64,000 bases of DNA, from positions 372,001 through 436,000 of the forward strand of contig NZ_BBUZ01000026.1 in NCBI RefSeq assembly GCF_001417735.1, read 5' to 3'. Within the stretch, counting starts at the first letter, position 1. Every line of letters begins with the position of its first letter. The stretch is from Streptomyces sp. NBRC 110028. GTDB taxonomy: Bacteria; Actinomycetota; Actinomycetes; Streptomycetales; Streptomycetaceae. The notes below the pieces were generated by a model, which was not told the origin of the DNA, ran no database searches, and saw only the letters and a program-made list of their open reading frames with translations. Of this stretch, positions 18,701 through 26,047 are shown in pieces. Both the position numbers and the translations under genes were made by a program.

Positions 18701-20149
18701 GCGCAGCAGATGCAGCGGCTTCCAGCGGCGGCCCAGCCGGTCCAGCACGCTGCGCAGGGTGTACAGCGACTCGTCCCGTAACCCGGCGGACAGCAGCAGT
18801 TCCCGCACCCCGTCGTGGAACTCGTAGCCGATTCCGGTCTCGTCCAGCGGATCGGCGGTGCCGACCTTGCGTAACAGCCCGCCCAGCAGGATCTCGGCCA
18901 GATCGCCGGGACTGCCCTCCGGCTGGTGGATCCCCTGCACGAACTCCATCACGGGAATGTTCAGCGGGGCCGCCGCCAGCCGCGCCGCCAGCCGGAAGGC
19001 GCTCGGCGAGGCGGTGGAGCGGAAGCGGAAGACCCGGTCCCAGGCGCTGGGTTCGGGCTCCGGATCCCAGGGCTCGGCCGGCGCCCCGGGCAGCAGCGCC
19101 AGCGTGTCATGGCCCCGCTCCGACGGACGCCCCACCAGCCGCGCCCAGTTGCCCAGCCAGCGCGCGTCCAGTTCCAGCACCGGCACCGGGGGTTCACCGC
19201 CCGGCCAGGAACCGCCACCGTCCCGCCGCCAGGTGCCGTTGGGAGCGCCGGGCTCGGGGACCCGCACCCGGACCCGCTCCGGCGCGATGCCCGTGTGGTG
19301 CCAGCGGCCCTGACGCAGCACATGGAGTACCGCGACCGACGCGCGCCGGGCCCAGCGCCCCAGGGCGCGCTGCGCGCTCTCATCCCCCCAGGCCGCGCCG
19401 ATGCCGTCGGTGAGCACCAGCACCGCCCGCTTCCCGCGCGGGGACATGCCGTCCACCGGGGAGTCGTGGTGGTCCGCGGTCAACGGGTGATCGGTGTTCA
19501 TCCGGTGCACCCGGACGCCCCGGAAGGCACCCGTCCGCTCCAGCACGGTGACCAGCCGCGCCGCGGTGCGCCGCCACACCACCATCGAGCTGCCGCAGTC
19601 CAGCACCAGGACCGCGTCCATCCAGCGCTCCTGGACGGGCGCGCACTCCGGCAGCCACAGCCCGTCGCGGGCGGCCCGCTCGGCCGTGGCCTCCTCGTCG
19701 ACCTCCAGCTCGACCGGCGAGGGCGCGGTGCGCTTGAGGGGGCGCAGCGCCCGGGAGACGGCGCGCTCGGCGACCAGCGGCCCGGCGGCGGTCAGCCGGG
19801 GCGCGGGCACCATGACGTCGGTGACCAGCGCCGGTTCCGTCCCGTCCGGGTCCTCCGGCGCGTCGGGCACGTCGACGAGCTCCACGGCCTGCGGCGTCGA
19901 GACGGCCGGTTCGGGCGCGGGCTCGGGCCCCCGCCCGCCGTCGTCCTGCGGCGGCTCGGGGGGCGGGGCGTCGGCGGGCGGCAGGCTGTCGCCTCGCGGG
20001 GGCGCGGGGAGCGGGCCGGGCGCCGGCCGGCCGGGTCCGCGGTCCGTCTCGGCCTTGCAGACGGCCAGCCAGAAGGCATCGGCGATCTGCTGCCAGTCGA
20101 GATCCCGTGGGCCGTGCTCACCGGACCCGCCGCCTGGGTCCTGTGTCAT
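15791..20149 (-). CDS. vWA-like/NB-ARC/TPR giant protein (FxSxx-system TPR type)
   Basis: 1452-residue cytoplasmic protein starting at ATG 20149 (ATGA overlap with the MoxR gene). Order: an SAV_2336-type N-terminal segment (residues 17-35), a Pro-rich linker (40-110), a vWA-like fold with a variant metal site DCGSS (184-188) and VLVLTDG (243-249), an NB-ARC ATPase with P-loop GLGGVGKS near residue 660, and C-terminal TPRs from about 1000 to the end with repeated GxDHPxTL-like turns. The NB-ARC/TPR half matches proteins annotated as FxSxx-COOH system TPR proteins. It supplies the vWA arm of the operon with MoxR and VMAP. Two in-frame TTA codons (18779-18781 and 18852-18854) are present. Confidence 0.85.
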   Translation of the reverse strand: MTQDPGGGSGEHGPRDLDWQQIADAFWLAVCKAETDRGPGRPAPGPLPAPPRGDSLPPADAPPPEPPQDDGGRGPEPAPEPAVSTPQAVELVDVPDAPEDPDGTEPALVTDVMVPAPRLTAAGPLVAERAVSRALRPLKRTAPSPVELEVDEEATAERAARDGLWLPECAPVQERWMDAVLVLDCGSSMVVWRRTAARLVTVLERTGAFRGVRVHRMNTDHPLTADHHDSPVDGMSPRGKRAVLVLTDGIGAAWGDESAQRALGRWARRASVAVLHVLRQGRWHHTGIAPERVRVRVPEPGAPNGTWRRDGGGSWPGGEPPVPVLELDARWLGNWARLVGRPSERGHDTLALLPGAPAEPWDPEPEPSAWDRVFRFRSTASPSAFRLAARLAAAPLNIPVMEFVQGIHQPEGSPGDLAEILLGGLLRKVGTADPLDETGIGYEFHDGVRELLLSAGLRDESLYTLRSVLDRLGRRWKPLHLLRDLLNHPSGPVRDLPDTERLMPYIRLQEQVYQALSGPYLEGARSFRALVLARQALPRTGESRPEPFEDVPHWGNVVPEVAVTDSMTPRSRPSSQADDSPSPPAHGTPGTAGEHSRGTFVSVTAARSLPAVEERRAGDPPAIWGNVPPRNNNFTGRRTLLDTLHERLRSEGTAAVLPEALHGLGGVGKSQIALEYVHQHAAAYDAVWWIPAERPEQIRQALVQLADRLGLQAGMEANTAVPSVLDALRTGRPCRNWLLVFDNAEELETVRPFFPAGGPGRILVTSRNAQWSRAARTVEVDVFEREESIQLLLRRGPELPHEQADRIAETLGDLPLAIEQAAAWLSETGMPVDEYLQVFEDERADVSTRRNELLAAGVPVDYPEPVAAAWNMSLRRLAEHHPGALQLLQMCSFFAPEPISRRLFSGIRGVSLSPELSEVLQDPIKLGHAIREINRYALIKINHRSNTIELHRLVQAVLIGQMSPQQQADMRHSAHVLLAYGDPNDVSPANWGRYTDLLSHVRASRAMDCDDKWVRQMVRNLVRFLHVWGDHEGALELGSRVREKWRTSLGEDNPETLAISRTLGHVLTLLGHFGQARELNSRTLELQRANEGDDHENTLVTLGAVASDARYQGDYTHSLELEEDRWRRTLRLFGDEDPYTIAAANDYALALRSAGDFARAREVDQNARDLAEVVLGEDSLLTILLEANLSIDVRESGDYIAARTMLELTCDRVRQLLPQNTPIGVYALRNLAVARRKAGDHEGALEITREVLERYRLRYSEPNLHIAATSLNLSMDLRQTADLDGARELGAKCVADMRSALGPRHPVTLSAAIDLAVTLRLLGETEAALALNKETMPVLVEALGTEHPITLACAINLASDHYTLADYQEARELDTKTLAACRSRLGEDHPTTLACAVNLSGDLRALGEGRSAEELHNGSLARMRTVLSPGHPATVAAARGIRADCDVEAIPF

Positions 20150-21324
20150 GTCGAGCCTGCGGCGTCCAGCCGGTGCCAGACGGCGCGCAGTAGCTCCTCC
20201 CACTCGGGCCCCGGGGTCTCGGAACGGGCCGTCACCAGATACACCGCGTTGAGCAACTGGTCGGCGGCGAGCCCGCCTTCGTGCCGGCTGCGCTCCAGGA
20301 ACATGTCGATGAGTTCCCGCGCGCGCGGGTCGTCCGCTCTGCCCAGGTGCGCGGCCACGATCGCGGCGAGCCGGTCGGCGTCCGGGTCGGGCAGCCGCAG
20401 CTGGAGACAGCGGCGCAGGAAGGCGGGCGGGAACTCCCGCTCCCCGTTGCTGGTGATGACGACGATGGGGAAGGCGCGGCAGCGCACCCGGCCCGAGGCG
20501 ATGACGGTGCTGCGGTCGGGGTCGTCGGTGAGGACCGATACGGCCGGGCGCCGCCTGCGGATGCGCACCAGCTCGGGGATGGAGTACTCACCGGCCTCGA
20601 AGATGTCGAGGAGGTCATTGGGCAGATCGATGTCGCTCTTGTCGAATTCGTCGATGAGCAGGACGCGGGGGAGGCGGTGCGGCAGCATCGCCGTGCCCAG
20701 CGGGCCGAGTTGGAGGAAGTCGCCGATGTCCTCCGGTCCGGGTTCGTGTCCGTCCTCCTCAGCCGCCTGTCCGGCCGCCGCGGCGTGCACACGGCCGACG
20801 GCATCGTAGCCGTAGAGACCCGACCGCAGGGTGGAACGTGTGGTGATCGGCCAGCGCAGCACCCGGCCCAGGCCCAGCTCCCGGCTGATGCGGTACGCCA
20901 GCGTCGATTTGCCCGTGCCCGGGCGGCCGGTCACCAGCAGCGGACGCCGCAGGATGAGCGCGGCGTTCACCACGTCCGCCTCCTCTGCCTCCGACCGCAG
21001 GCCGAGCGGAGTCGCGCCGAGCCGCCGGGCGGTGTCCTGCGCGTCCTCCGGCGGCGCCGGGGGCTCGGTCGGCGGCTCGTTCGGGTCGGATAACACGCCG
21101 TCCACGCCGTCCGCGTCCACCGGGCCGGCCGAGACGCCGCCGAAGGTGCGCCAGGGCGGCGGGGGCGGAAGGATGTCCTCCAGGCTGACGTCGTGCAGCG
21201 GGCGCCCGGTGCCCTGGTAGATCCACCAGGGGCGCGGTATGCCGGCCGGCAGGGGCCCGGAGGCGGAGCCCTCGCCGCCCGGGATCCGCCCGTTGTGCCG
21301 CCGTGCAGGCTCTGCGTCGCTCAT
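20146..21324 (-). CDS. MoxR-type AAA+ ATPase
   Basis: 392-residue AAA+ ATPase: Walker A GRPGTGKS at residues 133-140, Walker B VLLIDEFDK at 221-229, and a sensor-1-like VVITSNGEREFPPAFLRRC segment near 290. The Pro-rich N-terminal 100 residues probably mediate partner contacts. Start ATG at 21324, overlapping the VMAP stop; the stop overlaps the vWA/NB-ARC start, so it is the middle gene of a coupled trio. MoxR ATPases act as chaperones on vWA proteins, which fits the vWA-like domain of the downstream product. Confidence 0.93.
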   Translation of the reverse strand: MSDAEPARRHNGRIPGGEGSASGPLPAGIPRPWWIYQGTGRPLHDVSLEDILPPPPPWRTFGGVSAGPVDADGVDGVLSDPNEPPTEPPAPPEDAQDTARRLGATPLGLRSEAEEADVVNAALILRRPLLVTGRPGTGKSTLAYRISRELGLGRVLRWPITTRSTLRSGLYGYDAVGRVHAAAAGQAAEEDGHEPGPEDIGDFLQLGPLGTAMLPHRLPRVLLIDEFDKSDIDLPNDLLDIFEAGEYSIPELVRIRRRRPAVSVLTDDPDRSTVIASGRVRCRAFPIVVITSNGEREFPPAFLRRCLQLRLPDPDADRLAAIVAAHLGRADDPRARELIDMFLERSRHEGGLAADQLLNAVYLVTARSETPGPEWEELLRAVWHRLDAAGST

Positions 21325-22814
21325 CGACTGCCCAACCCCTCGTCCGGCCCCGTCATGCGTCCCTGCGTCTCCACGGGCCGGGTCGGGTCGTCCCAGACGA
21401 GCACCACATGCTGCCCCGGGTGATGCTCCCGCTCCGCGGAGTCGATCGTATGGGCGTCCAGACGTAACTTTGTCACGGCTTCGCGGAGCCGTGCCAGGTC
21501 CCCGCTGGCCTCGTCCGGTTTTTGTCTCAAGTACTGGACGAACGCCGGATCCCGGGTGGGCCGGCGATCCCACGCCACCAGCGGGATTCCCGCCCGCCAG
21601 GCCGCCAGCGCCTCGTACGAACCCTCACCGGCGCCGCCCGGCGGCGAGCCCAGGATCAGCGCGACGACATGCGGATCCGCCTGGAGCCGGGCCAGCAGCG
21701 CGGCCGGATCGCCCGAGCGCGGACTGTCCGGATCCTCGCCCTCGACGACGAGCTGTCTGGCGAGTTCGGGCCGCCCGGAGAAGAGCTGCCAGCGCTGGTT
21801 CCACGGGCGGTGCCAGCGTCTGGTCTGACTCCGCTCCAGGCTCCGCACCACCACCGGATAATCCATGCACAGCGGGGTGGCCATCGTGCTGTCCAGCTCC
21901 TTGCGCCACAGGTGCACCGGCAGATTCAGGTCGTCGGGGCCCAGCAGGAACTCCAGATGGATGCACCGGGCGTCCTCCCACTCCTCCTCCGCCGCGTACA
22001 CCAGCTCCTGCACGGCCCGTTCGGCGGTGGCGGCGGTGACCTGGGTGACCGGGCCGCGGACCGGATGCCAGCCGCTGGGGTCGTAGCTGTGCCAGGACGA
22101 CAGCTCGTAACGGCCCGGCTCCTCCTGCGGCAGCAGCCGGATCACCAGGTACGCGTCGTCCGGCTCGGCCGGGGCGGCATGCCCCACCTGCTGGCGCAGC
22201 GATCTCAAGTGCGAGGTCAGGTCCAGCTCCCGCGCCTGCTCATCGGCCCACGCCCGCAGCGCGTCGGCCCTCCGCAGCGGCTGGGCCGACGCCGCCAGAT
22301 ACTCCACCAGGGCGAGCCCCGGCGGCAGCCCGTCCGGCCGCGCGTTCATCCGGCTCAGCTCCTCGAAGGCGTGCCAGGGGCCGGTGACCGCCGGGACGTC
22401 CTGCAGCGGACCCGCCGCGGCCCGGCACAGCTGGCCCAGGTGCCCGATCTCCAGGTCCTCCAGCAGCGACCGCAAGCCCCCGGCGGCCGGGGCCGGCAGC
22501 ACCGGACGGGCCGTCATCTGCTCCACGACCGAATCGAGGCGGTCCATGGCGTCCGTGCCCGGCGCCATCACCGCGAGCGAGGCGCGCAGCGCGCGCATCA
22601 TCCGCACGTTCTCCAGGCACTCCCGGGCCAGCTCCACCAGGAAGTAGTCGGTGACGCGATGGCCGCGCACCGGGACGGACGTGGTCTCCATTTCCATCGC
22701 GACCAGGTCCAGACACAGTGCGCGCGAATCCGGATCCGTCAGACAGCGGAACTCCTTCAGAGCCGACACCAAATGATGGACTGATCTGAGGCCGCCTTCC
22801 CGCGTGGCCGCCAT
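21321..22814 (-). CDS. VMAP: EAD-containing vWA-MoxR-associated protein
   Basis: 497-residue protein. Start ATG at 22814, 6 nt after GGGGGAGG. The N-terminal ~100 residues (LRSVHHLVSALKEF to LDSVVEQM) resemble an effector-associated domain and share a pattern, including a V-x-APG-x(6)-L-x(3)-VE end, with the C-terminus of the nucleoside-phosphorylase protein upstream. The C-terminal half contains VMAP-C-type blocks (LEFLLGPDDLNLPVH, YPVVVRSLER, and VALILGSPPGG). In vWA-MoxR-VMAP systems this protein is thought to bridge trigger and effector. One TTA codon (21465-21467) is in frame. Confidence 0.8.
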   Translation of the reverse strand: MAATREGGLRSVHHLVSALKEFRCLTDPDSRALCLDLVAMEMETTSVPVRGHRVTDYFLVELARECLENVRMMRALRASLAVMAPGTDAMDRLDSVVEQMTARPVLPAPAAGGLRSLLEDLEIGHLGQLCRAAAGPLQDVPAVTGPWHAFEELSRMNARPDGLPPGLALVEYLAASAQPLRRADALRAWADEQARELDLTSHLRSLRQQVGHAAPAEPDDAYLVIRLLPQEEPGRYELSSWHSYDPSGWHPVRGPVTQVTAATAERAVQELVYAAEEEWEDARCIHLEFLLGPDDLNLPVHLWRKELDSTMATPLCMDYPVVVRSLERSQTRRWHRPWNQRWQLFSGRPELARQLVVEGEDPDSPRSGDPAALLARLQADPHVVALILGSPPGGAGEGSYEALAAWRAGIPLVAWDRRPTRDPAFVQYLRQKPDEASGDLARLREAVTKLRLDAHTIDSAEREHHPGQHVVLVWDDPTRPVETQGRMTGPDEGLGSR

Positions 22815-22966
22815 GCCGTGCCTCCCCCGTACCCGCATCACCGGTCCCCGCCGCCGATGATCCCGCCGAAAGACCCTGCCACAGGCAAGCGTCACCCGCG
22901 CGGACTCCGGACAACTTGTATGCCCCGCACGCCCCCCGCGACACCCCTCCCGCCCCCAGGGAGCCC

Positions 22967-24067
22967 TCAGGCCAGGCCCAATTCCTCGACGCGGCGGCCG
23001 AGTTCGGCCGTCGCCGGGGCGCCGGGGGCCAGGACGTCCACCACGGACACCAGCTCGCCCAGGGCCCGGTGCGCCTCGCAGGTACGCAGCAGGGCCAGGG
23101 CCTCCGCGCGGCTCGCCGACTGCCGGGCGACCGCGGTGCCGACGGTGGGCAGCTCGTCGAGCAGCTGCTGCCAGCCGGTGGGGGAGGACAGGCCGGGCAC
23201 CTCCAGCAGCAGGTCCGCCAGACCGCCGAGTTCCTGGATGGTGAGCTTGGCCCGGCGCCGGGCGGGCGCGCCGGGCGCCGCCTCCGCACCGGGGAGCCGC
23301 CCGATCAGTTCGAAGGCGAAGGCGGCCGCGTGCCGGGAGGCGACCGGCTGCCAGTGCTCGTCGTGCGCCACGCCCTTGTCGCCCAGCAGATCGGATACGC
23401 CCCGGATGACCAGCGCGTCGAGGTGCTGGTTGACGTACGCGCCGGCGAGGAAGCCGAAGCCCTCCATGTCGACGGCGATCGCGTCCCCGGCGACGGCCGC
23501 GAGCCGGAGGCCGACGTCGGAGCGCTCGTGCCCCACCACCCGGCCGCCCGCCGCGATCGGCTTGACGTGGGCGCGCGGGCGCGGCGCGCCGCCGCCGGGC
23601 AGGATCCGCCGCTGCCAGTCGTCGGCCGCGGCGACACCGCGGGCCAGCTGCACCAGTCCGTAGGCGGGCTGATGGGTCTTCTGCCGGGGCAGGAACCCGG
23701 ACTCGGTGTCCTTGCCGGTCTCGTAGTCGTACACCGCGTCGGCGGCCACCACATCGCCGAGCGCGACATCCTTGACGCCGCCCGCCACGCCGACGAACAG
23801 CACGGCCCTCGGCGCGAAGAGCGCCGCCGCCCGCTCGACCAGCGCCGCCGCGCCCGGGTTCCCCGGACCCGTCATGTGGATCGCCACCCGCCGCCCGCCG
23901 GGCCGGGCCGCGGAGCGGTGGACGCCCGTCTCGAACAGGGAGCCGCGCTCCGCCCGGACCGGACGCGGATCGTCCAGATGCGCCCGTACGGCCCGGTACT
24001 CGATCTCCAGCGCGGTCAGGACGACGACGTCCGCCCGCCCCGCGCCCCCGGTGTCGCCAGCCCCCAC
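22967..24067 (-). CDS. Nucleoside phosphorylase (MTAN/PNP-like) fused to an EAD
   Basis: 366-residue two-domain protein. Residues 12-255 form a PNP/UDP-phosphorylase fold resembling MTA/SAH nucleosidases: VLTALEIEYRAV (16-27), FVGVAGG (91-97), purine/ribose-binding VDMEGFG (199-205, Glu202) and GVSD (223-226, Asp226). After a basic linker, residues 277-366 form a small helical domain like the effector-associated domain at the start of the VMAP protein. Start is GTG at 24067 with GAGGGGG just upstream. A 152-bp gap separates it from the VMAP operon on the same strand. Probably the effector, cleaving or phosphorolysing a nucleoside/nucleotide on activation. Confidence 0.82.
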   Translation of the reverse strand: MGAGDTGGAGRADVVVLTALEIEYRAVRAHLDDPRPVRAERGSLFETGVHRSAARPGGRRVAIHMTGPGNPGAAALVERAAALFAPRAVLFVGVAGGVKDVALGDVVAADAVYDYETGKDTESGFLPRQKTHQPAYGLVQLARGVAAADDWQRRILPGGGAPRPRAHVKPIAAGGRVVGHERSDVGLRLAAVAGDAIAVDMEGFGFLAGAYVNQHLDALVIRGVSDLLGDKGVAHDEHWQPVASRHAAAFAFELIGRLPGAEAAPGAPARRRAKLTIQELGGLADLLLEVPGLSSPTGWQQLLDELPTVGTAVARQSASRAEALALLRTCEAHRALGELVSVVDVLAPGAPATAELGRRVEELGLA

Positions 24068-24119
24068 GGTTCCCCCTCGAACGACATGAACACGACCGTG
24101 CTGAAAACCCTACTGGCCG

Positions 24120-25919
24120 TCAGAGCGGCGGCTGGAGCTGATCCACGCCCAGGGCGCGCAGTTTGCGGTACAGGGTGGCCCGGCCGATGCCCAGGGCCCC
24201 GGCCGCGCGTGCCTTGTTGCCGCCGTGGCGGCGCAGCGCCTCCAGGATCGCGGTGCGCTCGGCCCGTTCCATCCCGCTGAGCCGCCGCGCGGCGGGCGGC
24301 ACCCGCAGGTCCGGCGGCAGCTCCCCGCGCCGCACCGGCCCGGTGGCGCGGCGGTGCTCGGCCACCTCCCGTACCACCTGGGAGAGTTCGGCGACGTTGC
24401 CCGGCCAGTCGTGCTGTTCCAGGGCCCGGCGCGCGTCCAGGCTCCACGACAGCGGCGGGCGGCCGGGGGAGGGGGGCCCGGCGAGCCCCGGCAGCAGTAC
24501 GGGGATGTCCTCGACGCGCTCGCGCAGCGGCGGCAGGGCGACGGAACGGGCCGCGAGCAGGTCCAGCAGCCGCCGCAGACACGGGCCGACCCCGGTGCAC
24601 GGGGTGTGCGTCGCCGTGAGCGGCACCTCGGGCCGGCGCGCCAGCAGCGAGAGCAGCGCGGCCACATCGGGCTGGTCCAGCCGCTCGGCGTGCAGCACGA
24701 GCAGCGGGGGCGCGCCGTCCCCCTCCGCCAGGGCGTGACACCAGCGCGGTACGGCACCGGGCGCGCCCTCGGCGGCGTCCACCACCAGGGGCGCGGCGGA
24801 GCCGCGCCAGGCGAACAGGGCGCGGGCGAGCGAGGACTTGCCGACGCCCGCCTCCCCGGTCAGCAGCAGCGGCTCCGCGCTCGCGGCCAGCCCGGTCGCC
24901 CGCGCGACGGCCACCCGCCACGGCCCCGACGTGCCGGCCAGCCCCGGCAGCCGCTCCCGGCCGGAGCCCGCCCGCCCCGCCGTACGCTCCGTCCGCGCCG
25001 GACCGGCCGCCGGACCCGGGCGGGCCACCGCCACCGCGCCGATGACCTCGCCGTCGCCCTCGCGCACGACCGGCGTCATACGGACGACGAGCCCGGCCCC
25101 GTCCGGCACCGGGAACTCCCGCGTCCGCCGCCCGTCCGCCGCCCCCGCTTCCCGCAGCAGCGCCGTGGCCCGGCGCTCCAGCCGGGCCAGCGTCTCGTCC
25201 GACAGCAGCCGCGCCGCCCCGGGGCTGACGATGCGGCTGCCGCCGTCGAGCGCCACCACCGCGCGCCCCTCCGGCGCCTCCCGCAGATACGCGTCCAGCA
25301 GCAGCCGCTCCGGGGGCCGGGCCCGGTCCAGCAACTCCGACGCGACCGCGAACGCGATGGCCTCGGCGAGCGCCGCCCCCGGATGGGGCGCGCGGTCCTC
25401 GCGCGAGGGGGCCAGCGCCGTGACGGTCCCGGCCGGGCGGTCCGCCCCCGGCTCGTACACCGGGACGCTGACCGCCGACAGCCCCTGCCACAGGTCCAGG
25501 ACGTGCTCGGGGCCGTGCACCTCCGCGCGGCGCCCGAGGCGCAGCGCGAGCACCGCGCTGTTGTGCCCCACCGCCCGCTCGGACAGATCGCGACCTGCCG
25601 CCGGTGCGGGACCGCCACCCGACCACAGCACCCGGCAGCGCGAGTCGGCGAGCACCAGCGCCGTGTCGCCGCCGGCCAGGGCGGGCAGGACGCGCCTCAG
25701 CACCGGACGCGCGGCGGCCAGCAGCGGGGAGTGCGCGGGTACGGGGGCGGGTGGCGGCGTCACATCCCGCCGTACGCCCAGGAACCGGGCCCGCCGCCAC
25801 GCCTCGGCCAGCTCGTCGGGGATGTCCCCGCCCGGCGGCCGCCCGGCGAGGAACCGCTCCCGGGCCCGTCGTACCGGGGCGAGAGCCGGGGCGGCCGGGG
25901 TGTCGTCGATGCTCGTCAC
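24120..25919 (-). CDS. GAF/AAA/Fis-type transcriptional regulator
   Basis: 599-residue regulator from GTG 25919 (GAGG 5 nt upstream). It has an N-terminal GAF-like sensor (residues ~60-200, e.g. LWQGLSAVSVPVYEPG), a central AAA domain with Walker A GEAGVGKSS near residue 355, and a C-terminal Fis HTH (HGGNKARAAGALGIGRATLYRKL, written here as the motif region ~570-590). The sigma-54 contact motif GAFTGA is absent and actinomycetes lack sigma-54, so it must act otherwise. It is divergent from the aromatic-degradation genes at 26048 with 128 bp between, and is their likely regulator. Confidence 0.87.
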   Translation of the reverse strand: MTSIDDTPAAPALAPVRRARERFLAGRPPGGDIPDELAEAWRRARFLGVRRDVTPPPAPVPAHSPLLAAARPVLRRVLPALAGGDTALVLADSRCRVLWSGGGPAPAAGRDLSERAVGHNSAVLALRLGRRAEVHGPEHVLDLWQGLSAVSVPVYEPGADRPAGTVTALAPSREDRAPHPGAALAEAIAFAVASELLDRARPPERLLLDAYLREAPEGRAVVALDGGSRIVSPGAARLLSDETLARLERRATALLREAGAADGRRTREFPVPDGAGLVVRMTPVVREGDGEVIGAVAVARPGPAAGPARTERTAGRAGSGRERLPGLAGTSGPWRVAVARATGLAASAEPLLLTGEAGVGKSSLARALFAWRGSAAPLVVDAAEGAPGAVPRWCHALAEGDGAPPLLVLHAERLDQPDVAALLSLLARRPEVPLTATHTPCTGVGPCLRRLLDLLAARSVALPPLRERVEDIPVLLPGLAGPPSPGRPPLSWSLDARRALEQHDWPGNVAELSQVVREVAEHRRATGPVRRGELPPDLRVPPAARRLSGMERAERTAILEALRRHGGNKARAAGALGIGRATLYRKLRALGVDQLQPPL

Positions 25920-26047
25920 AGGGACCTCACCGTATACGGCCCGGGTGTCTCGTATTGAGACACCTCCGCCGTCCCCTCCTGGACCAAGATCATCAAAACG
26001 GGCCGGGATCGGCGAAGGACCGGCCACCAGGAGAGGAGCCTCGCCCA

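Noticed and set aside
24120..25919. True sigma-54 activator
   Set aside because: No GAFTGA motif and actinomycetes lack sigma-54.
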